Shown in pieces: positions 47,198-58,061 of a DNA stretch of 64,000 nt. Origin of the DNA: Rhynchospora pubera (taxonomy: Eukaryota > Streptophyta > Magnoliopsida > Poales > Cyperaceae); contig CM051461.1 of the NCBI GenBank assembly GCA_028095005.1, forward strand, positions 44,070,812 to 44,134,811, written 5' to 3'. The notes under the pieces are model-generated. The model ran no database searches. It worked only from the letters and a program-made list of their open reading frames with translations, and was not told where the DNA came from. Within the stretch, counting starts at the first letter, position 1; each line of letters opens with the position of its first letter. Made by a program: the position numbers and the translations under genes.

Positions 47198-48732
47198 GGA
47201 TCATCCCCGATATTCATCATCCCTATCATCCTCACGCGTTTTTCTATTTTAGGATTTACGCGTTTTCTATTTCTGGAAATCACTCTGTTTCCCTTCCTGC
47301 GTATGCTCGTCCCTCCTCACATTCCTCCTGCGTACGCTCCCCCTCCCCCTCCCCTCTCTCACAAACACCCTCCCTGCGTATGCTCGTCCCTCCTCCCATT
47401 CCTCCTGCGTACGCTCCCCCTCCCCCTCCCCTCCCCTCTCTCACAGACACTATATATTGATTATAATTGTTGAAGTTAATATATATAACTGTTGAAGTTA
47501 ATATATATAACTGTTGAAGCTAATATATATGTCAACTTCAATAATTTAAATTTGCTCACTTCAAATATTACCTTCAACATTTAAATATGCCTAGTTCAAC
47601 AATTATATATATTAACTTCAACAGTTATATATATTAAATTCAATAGCTACATATATAACATATTAACTTCAATAGTTACATATATAACTTCAACAGTTAT
47701 ATATATTAACTTCAACAGTTATATATATTAACTTCAACAGTTATATATATTAACTTCAACAGTTACATATATAACTTCAATAACTACATATAATTTTAAC
47801 AATTACGCATATAACTTCAACAATTATATGTATTAACTTCAACAATTATATATATTAACTTCAGCAGTTACATATATAACATATTAACTTCAATAGTTTC
47901 TATTTTTGGAATTATTTCCTGACGCGTTTTCTATTTCCCATTCCCTCTCCCTCGTGCAGGATACGTTGTTCGTCTCCCATCCCTCCCCCTCTCTCCCTCC
48001 CCTCACCCCTCCCCCTCCCTCACACTTCATAACCGTTGAAATTACTATGCATAAATGTTGAAATTAATATCGTAATTGTTGAAATTAAATAGATAACTGT
48101 TGAAATTAAATAGATAACTATTGAAATTAATATCGTAAATGTTGAAGTTAATATATGTTATAGTTCAAATAAGATTTCAAAGAAAGAGACAAAGTAAAGT
48201 GATGTCTGGGTTATTAAAGTTCAAGCATGGGCTCTTTCATCTCTCTTGCTTTGTCTGGTAGTAGAATTTGTGTAGTTGAATAAGATTTCGAAGTGGGAAG
48301 CTGATTTTAAATCAGATTGACGACTTACAATCTTATGTCCGGCTTTCTTCTACCTCTCGATTTTTCCTTTACAGCCTGAGTTTCTTACTAATCTCATAGC
48401 GCTGGTGGGGTGGTAGAAATCTATTTTAACTTCAACAATTACGATATTGTCTTTCAACATTTAAATATATTAATTTCAACAGTTATGAAGTGTGTAGGAG
48501 GAAGAGGAGAAGGGTGAGGGGGGACAGGAGGGAGGAGGGAGGAGGGAGAGGGGGGACAGCATATGTGGGAGGGAGAAGGGGGGACGGGGGACTGCGTACG
48601 TGGGAGGGAGGAGGGGGCAGGGGCGGGAGATAGCGTACGGAGGAGGGGGAGAGAAGAGAGTGTACGCGTGAGGGAGGAGTTAGTTACGTACGCGTGAGGA
48701 TGATGAGGATGATAGAGTCTCAGGGATGGTCC
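47198..48732. mobile_element. Element C: TIR element with pyrimidine/purine arms and minisatellite core
   Basis: Terminal inverted repeats of about 44 bp: left GGATCATCCCCGATATTC then ATCATCC and TATCATCCTCACGCG; right complement GGACCATCCCTGAGACTC then ATCATCC and ATCATCCTCACGCG. A 3-bp target duplication TAA flanks it (47195-47197 and 48733-48735), as for PIF/Harbinger-type elements. The left arm (47280-47455) is CT-rich with TGCGTACGCTCCCCCTCC; the right arm (48490-48690) is its purine-rich counterpart with GTACGTGGGAGGGAGG. The core is built from GTTGAAGTTAATATATATAA words. No transposase is encoded. A unique stretch at 48190-48420 is unrelated to the repeats. Confidence 0.75.
47455..48160. 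repeat. AT-rich minisatellite in both orientations
   Basis: The motif ACTTCAACAGTTATATATATT and its complement are repeated dozens of times, with inversions of orientation between 47465-47530, 47540-47900 and 48030-48160. It forms the core of element C and can fold extensively. Confidence 0.9.
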
Positions 48733-48735
48733 TAA

Positions 48736-49448
48736 GCAATTCCGAAATATATATGTTTGCTGTTAAAGAAAAAATTCCTCTTTAAGTTTCAAATTTCATA
48801 TTCTACAAAATTTTAATTTTAAATGAAATAACTTTGTCAGAGCAATTAACGCCTTCATCCACATCCTAATCTAATCTGACATATATATAATAATTTTACG
48901 CAATCATATGCAAATGTTGCCAACGAAAGGTGCTAATTGAAATGGTACAATATTGGAAGGGTGCTTATCCAAAAAGATGCTTTCAAAGGATTTGCTCTGA
49001 AAGAGTGCATGCAAAGAGTACTACCTTTTTAAAGGGTACTAATAAAGGATGCCAATTGAAAGAATACTAAAATTCCATTCATATTATTATTCGCTTTATT
49101 TTCAATGCTCATCCAATCATTAGTCATTCTTGTTTTTCTCTTTATTTTGAACGCTTATCCAATTATTAGTCATTCCTCCAATAATTTATATGCCAATAAC
49201 TACTGCCATAGATATTGTAGCATTGATGAACACCTTGAACAGGACTCCTGGAATATCACGCATGCACACACCTCACTAAAATTTGGCCAGTAAGGTTAAA
49301 GTGATGCTGCAATATTATGGACATGGAGGAGAATGAATTTTTTTCTTATGGATACCAAGGTAAAGTAATGATTTAGTATTATTATTAATTTACTATCAAA
49401 ATTAATATTTTCATTAATTTACTATTGATATAAAATTTCAATTGTATA
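48736..49448. other. AT-rich spacer; nothing recognised
   Basis: No gene, RNA or bounded element was recognised between element C and the next MITE. Confidence 0.45.
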
Positions 49449-49638
49449 GGGCTCCGTTTGGATGCGTTGAGAATAAGGTAGGAAGAAGGAAGAAGGGAAG
49501 AAATTTATTGGGAAGGGGTAAATTTATTGGGAAGTGTGTCACTTTTGTGAATAGTTTGGATGATTAGAAATAAATTTATTGGTAAAAAGCGATTATTCCT
49601 TATTCCTTATTCCGGAAAGAAGCCATCCAAACGGAGCC
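49449..49638. mobile_element. Tourist-like MITE (190 bp)
   Basis: The ends GGCTCCGTTTGGATGCG and GCCATCCAAACGGAGCC are inverted. Flanks include TA/TAG on both sides. The interior has GGAAGAAGGAAGAAGG and GTGTGTCACTTTTGTGAA, shared with neighbouring copies. Confidence 0.88.
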
Positions 49639-49757
49639 TAGTTTCTTTATTTTACTGAAGAATGTTTATCCTCTTAATTATTTGATATCAGATACATTTT
49701 TTTTAGTTATATATTCGGATTATTTATTCTCTTAAGAATGTTCAAAACTCTCATTTT

Positions 49758-49926
49758 GCCTTTGTTTGGATGGGGTTGGAAGAAGGAAGAAAGAAGAAGG
49801 AAGAAGGAAGAAGGCCAAAAAAAAATTATAAACAATCCAAACTCTTCACAAAGTTACACACTTCCCAATACTTCTTCCCACTTCTTCCCTTCTTCCCTTC
49901 TTCCCACACCTATCCAAACGCACCCT
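49758..49926. mobile_element. Tourist-like MITE
   Basis: The ends are GCCTTTGTTTGGATGG and CCTATCCAAACGCACC. The interior is purine-rich (GAAGGAAGAAGG) on the left and pyrimidine-rich (CTTCTTCCC) on the right, around CAAACTCTTCACAAAGTTAC. It lies only 120 bp from the MITE at 49449. Confidence 0.85.
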
Positions 49927-50218
49927 TTGATATATTTCTTGTTTTCTTTGGAATTAAAAAATCTTCTCTTATTATTATTATTATTATTTTTTAAATGTAT
50001 ACAATATTACATCTTAGTTCATATATGATGTACACTCTTTCAACGGTTCGCGAGATTACTTTGCAGGTATAGATAAGATGTGTCTGATTTAATAGTGCTC
50101 AGTACCATGTACTGAAACATGCTAAAGTGTGTCAAAAATTAAGGAATTGCATGAATATATGTCAACTTGTATCAGAAGCACGTGCAAGCGTGTATCACGA
50201 ATTGTGAAATTTTATAAT

Positions 50219-50354
50219 CGTTGGAAGAAAGAAGAAAAAGAAGGAAGAAGAAGAAAAAAAATTATAAATAATCCAAATTCTTCACAAAGTTACACACTTC
50301 CCAATACTTCTTCCCTTCTTCCCTTCTTCCCACACCTATCCAAACGCATCCGTC
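50219..50354. mobile_element. Truncated Tourist-like MITE
   Basis: The right part (TTCACAAAGTTACACACTTC to CCTATCCAAACGCATCC) is nearly identical to the copy at 49758, but the left inverted end is missing beyond GGAAGAAAGAAG. Confidence 0.8.
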
Positions 50355-52130
50355 AAGATGCAGTTCTATGTGACTTTATTGTGGTGACTACGCCACTAAT
50401 GCAATTTTTAATACCATATATATGTGTTATATTATTTGATAATTCACAATGAAATTAAAGGTACATGATAACATAAATGCACCAGTTCATATCTTGTTTA
50501 ATTATGGGATAAGCGTCAAAATAGAGACAACAAGTGGCCATGGAGCTTACAAATAAAAATTTATTTCAGGTATTGGACCACTTAAAAATAACATGTAGAT
50601 TTAAAAAAAATTATTCTTAATTATTTAGGAATAAATTTTTTTACTCTAAATAACTAATTCTCATTTTATTCTTAGACTATCCGAACGCATCTAGAAAAAT
50701 AAGAAATAAGAACATAAACATAGAAAAATAAACCATATGGCGCAGCTTTTTAACTGAACCAGCAGAAAGCTTGTATTTCAAAATCCAACATATATAATGT
50801 GGGGCAAATGGAACAAGGTAATAAATTCTCCTTATTCAAAAATAGTATATCGAAAAAAATATATAGAGAGAGCATATTAGTTTGAAGTTTATATATTGCA
50901 AATCAAATCTAATTTTTTTTAATATTGTTATATAATATATAACCAGTTTAACTCCAGACTCGAGGATTTGAAACATGCTAAGTTGTATATAACAGTAACT
51001 AAATTGAATGGATATGTAGATGTTAAAATCTACAGGAAGCACGTGTTTCACGCCTTTTGAAAGTTTTCAACCTACATTTTCCCAAATCATGAGGACTTTT
51101 GAAATTGAAAAAAATATATTTATGCATTAAAATTAAATTAAAGATACTAAAATCGTAACAGTTCTATCTTAAAAATACTATATACATAGAGATGGCTAAC
51201 ATGTCATCGATTTGCCATCGAATCGTTTTTCGAGATACAAAATTCATATATATGAGGAAGGATAACGTGCCATCCATTCGCCATCGAGTCATTTTTCGAG
51301 ACCTAAAATACAAACGGTCAATTCAAACCGTTCTAGTTGTTCACAATATTGAAAAAACTTTGGAGACCAAATTTTACATTTTTTCGATTTTTTTGCTATT
51401 TATTATGATGTTTTAAAAAAAATTGTAATTAGAGTATTTCAAGCCCTCTAATTTGAAAATAATAAATAGCAAAAAAATTGAAAAAAATATAAAATTTGGT
51501 ATCCAATGATATTTCAATATGATGATCAATTTGATCGGTTTGTATTGACCGTTTGAATTTTGAATCTCAAAAAATAACTTGATGGTAAATGGATTATATA
51601 TATATTGACTTTGTATCTTATTATTGAAACTAAAAACAATATTTTGCACTCTAAGTAATGCGAGCTAAAAAAAAAATTGCAACAAATTAAATTGTCGCTG
51701 TCTTTTATTGACTTTTAGTTTTTTCCATCTTGGACTCAAAAGAATATAAGTTTATGTTTCATTAGCTGTAGTTAATATGAATGTACGGACCAAATATATA
51801 TACAAGATTAAAAATATGAACGACATTCATATTTTTTGGAGAAACGAACGACAAATGGTATCGATGCTTCATAATTATTAAATAAATTTGTTATCAATAT
51901 AACCAAAATTTTTTGGTAATTAACTGGAGATTTCAACTACTCGTCAAGAGTTATATCTTGTTTGGGAGAAAGGAGGTTAGTTTCCAATATATGTAGTTCT
52001 GAAACTCCTTGTACGGTGATGTGGTCTGAGCTAGCAATCTGCGACACAGAGCAGTAGAATATGGATTGTTATAATTCCATATTAGTTTAGAAGCTCTATG
52101 GATTTTCACTGCTGAAGGTGAATGTGGAAT
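50355..52130. other. AT-rich spacer; nothing recognised
   Basis: No gene or bounded element. Around 51190-51310 a short phrase (GCCATCGA-TCGTTTTTCGAGA) occurs twice, 80 bp apart, and a related inverted phrase lies near 51460-51600 (TTTGAAAATAATAAATAGCA against TGCTATTTATTATG), suggesting an old inverted repeat. Confidence 0.45.
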
Positions 52131-52142
52131 AATAATAACAAT

Positions 52143-52290
52143 AAAAAAGGTTTAGTGACAAAGAACAATGCGCGCACCTTGATTCTTTGAGTGAAAGATC
52201 GCAGGTTCGAAATCTGGCTGAGGATCTTTCATAGACATTTAATTTAAAAATAAGTTGAGTGACTTAGACCTCCAATTTATCTTAAAAAAA
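52143..52290 (+). mobile_element. tRNA-derived SINE
   Basis: A 148-bp insertion flanked by the 12-bp duplication AATAATAACAAT (52131-52142 and 52291-52302). It contains a B-box-like AGGTTCGAAATCTGG and ends with AAGTTGAGTGACTTAGACCT then CCAATTTATCTT and an A tail. The 3' module matches that of the SINE at 29494-29618. Confidence 0.85.
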
Positions 52291-52421
52291 AATAATAACA
52301 ATTAAAAAAAAACTATATATAAGTTTTTTTAAACCACAGCGACCGGCCGCCCGCACAAGCTAAGATGCAGCTCCATTTGACTTTCTTAAACTAATACAAG
52401 TTTCCCTCTTCCCGATGAAAT

Positions 52422-54182
52422 TGTTAGTTGAGTGCATAATTTTCATTTTATGATTAAATACTACTAATTATCCATAAACAATCATGCACAAACACGGATC
52501 TTGCACTAAGCCATTCACACAAGAGAGAAAGGTTCAAGGTATACCTCTCTTGAGCTAGTAATCAAGAGGCTCGAACCGGCTAGGTTGTAGGTGGTTGTGC
52601 TCACGTCTAGCTCGCGCCTCCTTGTCGAATCGCCTCGAGTCCACTTGGTATTAACCAAATCCTCTACAAGTTATGCCAGTAACTTGGAGGAAATGCCTAA
52701 TCCCTAGTTTTCCCAATCTTCTAGCAAATGAACTAATTGATTTGAGGAAGAGAGGGGGCTCAACACATGAGCTAATGGAGAGGGAGAGAGGAGAGGCGCC
52801 GGCCACAAAGAGGGGGGGGGCGGCTAGGGTTTGTGGGAGAGAGAGAGAGGGGGATTTGCTACCATATACCCCTTTATATAGAGCTCAAACCCTACCTACC
52901 TCTCAACACCTATTTACAACTTTGCCATCCCACCTACCACTAGCTATGGCCGGCCACATTATGGGCCTTCTTGGGCTATGTGCATTGCCTCTTGGGTCCA
53001 CTTAATCACCTATTAAATGGCCCTTCTTGTTGCTCCCAATTTGACTCCCTATTGGGCCTTTAATTAACTATTTAATTAAAGCCCTATTAAAGCATATGTG
53101 TTGAAATAAATAATTATTAACTTAATAATAATTATTTTAGGGATTAGATAATGCATTAATTTATTTCTATATGATCCCTTTGATTTAATTAATTATAACG
53201 GTCTACAACGCTATTTAATTAATTAATCAACTCATCATATTTTGCAATACCAATTATTACAAATAAATAAATAATGCAAGCATGGTTAAAACACCAATTC
53301 TGTGTGACCCTTTGAGGATTTATGCTACGTTGGACATGGAGTTAAATCGCTATTTAATTCCAATAATCATAAGCGGTATCTAGCAACACGTTATGATTCC
53401 CAATTCGCATAAATAGTGTACAGCTACAATATTTCAATCCTGCATAAGAGAATAAAAGTATATCTCTATTTTGATTCCTATGCCTCACGATATCATCGTA
53501 TAATCCAAGATAGGAATGTGTCATTCTTGCAGATTATACGTTTCTTGATCTAGAGATAATTGTATCAGTTGCTAGCAAACAATCTATCTCCATCAAGGGG
53601 CCCAAACAGATATCGTCACTCACTAAGTGAATTAATGAGGGACATACGGTTTTCTTGACTATTTAACTTTTCCCCGCACAATTCAAGAGAACATAAATAA
53701 CGTCCGTATAGCAGCCCTTATCGGGAATCAGCGGTAGACGATATTTATTGAACCTATCCTCATGTGGAAAAGATAAATATCTCAAACTTAGAATCAAAAT
53801 CATAACGAAATAAATAATGACACCAAAACACAATCCATATATTTATTTCGTTGGGTCATGTCCTGTACTATGTTCAAATAACATAAACATATGCAATTAA
53901 GTTGGTTACTCTTAACCATTGATTTATAGAACTTAATCAACACTTAACTTGCATACTAATCTTATTGATAATTAATGTTCCTTGTTAATTATCAAGATTA
54001 TGGACGCTTTAGATTTATTGTTGTCATTTACTACTAAATGAATCACAGTGATCTATAATTCAGATCCTCAACCTGAATAAACTGTCAACACATAAATCAA
54101 GGAACAAATGATATAAAATCATCCATAACATAAAACCATAGAAGTAGCCAAAAAGATTGGCTTCTAGGACATATCTCTAACA
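52422..54182 (-). mobile_element. Solo LTR of a retrotransposon (1761 bp)
   Basis: It is bounded by TGTTAG...CTAACA and flanked by a perfect 5-bp duplication GAAAT (52417-52421, 54183-54187). On the minus strand it begins TGTTAGAGATATGTCC, a start seen in plant Copia-type LTRs. A TATA-like CTATATAAAGG lies on the minus strand near 52880, so transcription would run leftward. No internal coding, primer-binding site or second LTR is present, so it is a solo LTR left by recombination. Assignment to Copia is from memory of the terminal sequence. A frame of about 110 codons at 52673-53005 is not credible as a gene. Confidence 0.85.
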
Positions 54183-54310
54183 GAAATTAAATATCATACA
54201 CCAGCTAGCTCTTATTTTGTTAATGAGTTATAACTTAAACCGTAGGGTTCACGAGAAAAGGATACGGGAAGCACGTGTTTCATGGATCTTGAACTTAATC
54301 TGCATGCAAC

Positions 54311-54600
54311 TGGGCCTGTCAACGGAACTTATTTGCCATTATTCCATTGCGTTAAAAATTAACAGTACGATTAACGATAAATGATTTTGTTGTATTTTGA
54401 TAACGGAACAGCAAACGAAACGGAAGATGGAAGAAAATAACACATGCCATTTATATACTGAAATCATATATTTTTTATATGCCGTTGATCGTTTCGTTAA
54501 ACAGAATGGCTAACGAAACAACGAAATCATACTGTTACCTTAACGAAACGATAAACAAAATCGCCTATTCTGCATTCGTTAATTACATTTGACACATCTA
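54311..54600. mobile_element. Small hAT element (290 bp)
   Basis: The left end is TGGGCCTGTCAACGG and the right end TTTGACACATCTA. A perfect 8-bp duplication CATGCAAC flanks it (54303-54310, 54601-54608). The interior has many AACGAAACG/CGTTTCGTT words like the copies at 42584 and 55600. Confidence 0.85.
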
Positions 54601-55280
54601 CATGCAACCTTCAAGCGTTCCCTACAATATTTGGACAAAATTGCCATAGTTATAATTAACCTAATTAGTCCTATGAACTGTTTTAGAAATGATACAACAA
54701 TTAATTTAGCTAGATAAATAAATAAATAATACCAACTGGTATATGATTTAGGTCTTTTTATGTGATTTAGTAAACTTATACATTGCGATTAATTAATATA
54801 CGTTAAAGTTAATTAATTCATATAATATAATATATATATACCGACTATTGGGAGTCAAAATAATTAAGGAAAATAAAAAATACGCATTCAACTGGCATTT
54901 AAACAGACGCAATCAATCTCTCGTCTTGTTAGTGGAATATATAAAGCTATCTGGCTAAGGCTAACAAAAAGAAATATAAATACATACATAGATAATTAAT
55001 TATTTCGTGACAAGTTGCACTAAGTTATTAGTAAATTTAATAGGAAAGGAGCAAACCCATACCGAGTGCATGCAATATGTTATGTCTCTAGCTACCAGCT
55101 ACTTTTGGTCCTATAAATAAGGGGGAGAACGATTCAGAGAGTACCAAATAATTCTGAAACTATCTTGATGGCGGATTCCTCAAAAATCACCCGCTGTTTC
55201 GCGCCATGCAGGTACGCATTCATTCATTCATGGATTTGTTTCGGTTGTAGAAACAGATTTGCCAAAGCTTTTAGCGCACG

Positions 55281-55470
55281 GTGGATCGAATGAAAAGTTG
55301 TTAAACGCAAAAGCCTTTAAAGAGATGTACTTTCAAAAGTACGGGCCCTTTACAGTGGGAGACTTGATCAAATCGGTGGATCGAATGAAAAGTTGTTAAA
55401 CGCAAAAGCCTTTAAAGAGATGTACTTTCAAAAGTACGGGCCCTTTACAGTGGGAGACTTGATCAAATTG
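55281..55470. repeat. 95-bp tandem duplication inside the broken gene
   Basis: GTGGATCGAATGAAAAG to GAGACTTGATCAAAT occurs at 55281 and again at 55376 without visible change. The length is not a multiple of three, so it breaks the frame. The lack of divergence indicates a recent event. Confidence 0.97.
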
Positions 55471-55599
55471 GAGGTCCGTCTGTACCCCGTCGGAGGAGGT
55501 CTTGTGCAGGCCAGCTCATGTATGTTCGTTAAGTAATGCGCAGTTAGTCACCACGTATTGCCATGCTACCACATATTATCACAAACCAAGTAATAGGTG

Positions 55600-55873
55600 C
55601 AGGGCTGTCAAACGTGTGAGATGGAACGGAAATCCATCATTCCGTTTCCATTCCACTTCAAAATACGAAACAGAAAACCATTCCATTTCCGTTCCATTTC
55701 GTTAAACGGAACGGAAATTTCACTTCCACATTCATTTTACATTGAAATTTCTCATTTCAACGTTCCATTTCCATTCCGTTTTTGAAAATGAAACTACTTT
55801 TCCTTCCACTTCTGTTCCATTTCAGACGGAACGAAACGGAAACGTTCGAAACGGCGGTATATTGACAGCCCTA
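55600..55873. mobile_element. Small hAT element (274 bp) inserted in the broken gene
   Basis: The ends CAGGGCTGTCAAACG and GGTATATTGACAGCCCTA are inverted. The 8-bp target duplication AATAGGTG is perfect (55592-55599, 55874-55881). The interior is made of GGAACGGAAA/TTTCCGTTCC words. Confidence 0.92.
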
Positions 55874-56077
55874 AATAGGTGGGAGATAAGTGGTTTTGGT
55901 ACGAAACCCGAGAGGGACTTCAAAGCAGACAAGGACACCATCGGCGAGGGCTTGGGCCTCCCCATGGTGTATGTAGATTGGTTCAACAACAAAAATGGCT
56001 TCGCTGCTCAAGATGACCGCCTGCAGTTTGAAATCGCCTTGTGGTTCAATTTCAATATCGCCGCTGTTACTCGTTAG

Positions 56078-56665
56078 ACGACGATGATGTGCCGAGAATG
56101 CTTGCATTCTTTCTTGAATTCAGATGGGTGTTTTGATCTTTGCACTTTTCATTCCAATAAGTTATTAATGAGTATTTCGTCTCAATCATAATTAGTTGCT
56201 TCCAGTTTTTTGTTTCTTTCTTTATGCATGCATGCATGCATGGATGTAAGTGGAATTTGGTTGCTGTAATGCCTTTTTTTTTTGTTTTTCTTTCTGTGCT
56301 AATTAATTGAATGTTTCATCATCAAAATAATTTGGTGTTATCTAATTTTCTTAATTTACTTTTCTTTTTTCCTTTTACCGTTAAATGGAATCTAGTATAT
56401 ACACCTAAATATTGTGTAAATTTTGTATTTGTTTGTACATATTGCTATTGATTACTGCTAGATTTAGTAATCAAAGCATGTAATTTCTTGTTTCGGTTCC
56501 AATCAGTGATTCCTCGTTATAAAACTGATTTTCTTTCCTAAGAATGTTTTGGTTGATCACGAACTTGATTATAAGTACCTGCCAGTTTATCAAATCTACA
56601 TAATCAGCTTCACGTGCACTAATCACAAAGTCTTCTTAGCAGTTGGATTTTGAGAAGCAAACAGT
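56078..56665. other. AT-rich spacer; nothing recognised
   Basis: The 3' flank of the broken gene. It holds a short ATGC microsatellite (GCATGCATGCATGCATG near 56226) and no gene. Confidence 0.5.
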
Positions 56666-56930
56666 CACTACAGGAAACTGTAGCAATAGCATCAACCTTC
56701 TACCAATAGCATCAACTCTTTATCAATTGCATCCGCAAAAAATGGATGCCTACAAAAAAAATATTTTTATGTCACTTGCATCAATTTTTTTTATGCTAAG
56801 AAGAGCGATGGCATCAAAATAGTTGATGCGATCATATTTTACTCGATTGCATCGATTTTGTTCATGCAATTGATTTTCAATTGCATCGATTTTCTATATG
56901 CTAATAAATACTATGTTTTTTTTTTTTCTA
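56666..56930 (+). mobile_element. CACTA-like transposon left end
   Basis: The segment starts CACTACAGGAAACTG, a typical CACTA terminus (CACTACAAGAAA), and is followed by subterminal repeats of GCATCGATTTT/ATTGCATC words in both orientations over about 230 bp. A convincing opposite end (TTTCCTGTAGTG) was not found; TTTCCTGTAGAG at 58886 is close but its terminal bases differ. The downstream CYP71 debris may lie inside the element. Confidence 0.6.
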
Positions 56931-57340
56931 GAAGTGACTCTTTTTTTCAGTAAAACCGATAAAGCTCATCTTTCTTTTTTTTCTTTTATCCTGTCTCATG
57001 CCCTTTCTATCATGACCACACGTCATTTGCAAAAATAATAGCCCACCAAAATATTTCCAGTATATTTTTTGCGCCTAATTTTCCCTCCAAATATTTCAGT
57101 TTCGCTCCAAAAATTTCCACGGAATCCAACTCTTTCAAAGATTTCGCTCAAAAAATTTCACTAAACCGACCTTCTCTATCCCCCCCCCCCAAAAAAAAAA
57201 AAGTTTTTGCTATCTGAAGCAACCCTCTCTCGCCTCTTTCTCAGTCTCTAACCCTAGAGAGTCGTCGTTGCCGTCGCATAGTACATTCTCGCATGTCACA
57301 ATTTGTTCTTTCATATTGTATAGTGTGAAGAACTCAATCA

Positions 57341-58061
57341 ATGGAGGGAATTCCAAACGAGAACTCGCCGGCGGTGGAGAAGAAGACGTTGCATTGATTG
57401 GCCCCGACCTTACTCCTACTCGGCAGCACAAAATGTGACCTCTCAAGTTCGAACAAGCCTTCCTCGACACTCTCCCTTCTGCTCACATGTAATTTTCAAA
57501 CACCCCTTCTCACTCTTTCCTCTTTTTGTCTACTAGTGCCAGTACCAATTGATTCCTAATTCTAAATTTAGAAGATGAAATATTAACCAATTGTCCGTTG
57601 CCAGTACATGGTATGAGAAGAGCTATTACCTGCCAGTACCAATTGATTCTTAATTCCAGATTTAGAAGATGAAATATTAACCAATTGTGCTTTGCCAGTA
57701 CAGGGATGTTCTAATTAATGTGGCCGTCTTCTCTGCCGATTTTCGATAGCATGGATGGTTCTCTCTATATATATCTCTGTAATGATGCATTATTAATGCT
57801 CAGAATAGAAAAATGTGGTGTGCTTTTGATTATTTGATTAATTTTGTACTGAATCAGGTCATCTAAAGTTTGGGAAGAAGAAACCGGCAGAATTGAACTT
57901 GCAAAGTATTTCGGATGTCAAATGTGAATCAATTGTTGTGTTGTACAATATCTAGCGATTGATCGGTTAAGATTTATGATGTCGTAAACTATGCCATAGG
58001 TGATGGTATGGTCGAATGGGTCCACCGGCAAGGTGATGTCAAACGAACCTATCATGTGTAG
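57341..58061 (+). pseudogene. CYP71: CYP71-like cyclophilin gene fragment (WD40 N-terminal part)
   Basis: Three exon remnants are in order. The first (57341 on) starts MEGIPNENSPAVEKK, then after a frameshift reads EEDVALIGPDLTPTR and PLKFEQAFLDTLPSAHM. The second (57858-57926) reads GHLKFGKKKPA then, shifted, GRIELAKYFGCQ. The third (57954-58061) reads SVKIYDVVNYAIGDGMVEWV then HRQGDVK, with an in-frame TGA near its start. These match, in order, the start and first WD40 region of plant CYP71, a nuclear WD40-cyclophilin linked to chromatin regulation. A large middle part is missing and several frameshifts are present, so it is a pseudogene, probably carried by the CACTA-like element. Confidence 0.75.
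57537..57708. repeat. 94-bp tandem duplication between CYP71 remnants
   Basis: TGCCAGTACCAATTGATTC starts at 57537 and at 57631. Both copies continue through TTTAGAAGATGAAATATTAA to TTGCCAGTACA with a few differences. Confidence 0.9.

Larger units (their letters stand above)
55168..56077 (+). pseudogene. Broken unidentified gene, interrupted by a duplication and a hAT insertion
   Basis: An exon starting MADSSKITRCFAPC ends at a good donor (GCAG|GTACGC, 55205). After a short intron the frame reads TDLPKLLAHGGSNEKLLNAK, then AFKEMYFQKYGPFTVGDLIK. A 95-bp tandem duplication (55281-55470) then shifts the frame and makes stops; skipping one copy gives LEVRLYPVGGGLVQASS. A hAT element (55600-55873) lies within the gene. 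The final segment, in frame to the stop at 56077, reads GFGTKPERDFKADKDTIGEG then LGLPMVYVDWFNNKNGFAAQ and LQFEIALWFNFNIAAVTR. A TATAAATA box about 55 bp before the ATG (55115) suggests a former promoter. I do not recognise the family. The gene appears dead unless splicing removes both lesions. Confidence 0.6.

Noticed and set aside
52673..53005. Open frame of 110 codons
   Set aside because: It lies within the solo LTR against its transcription direction and has low-complexity content.
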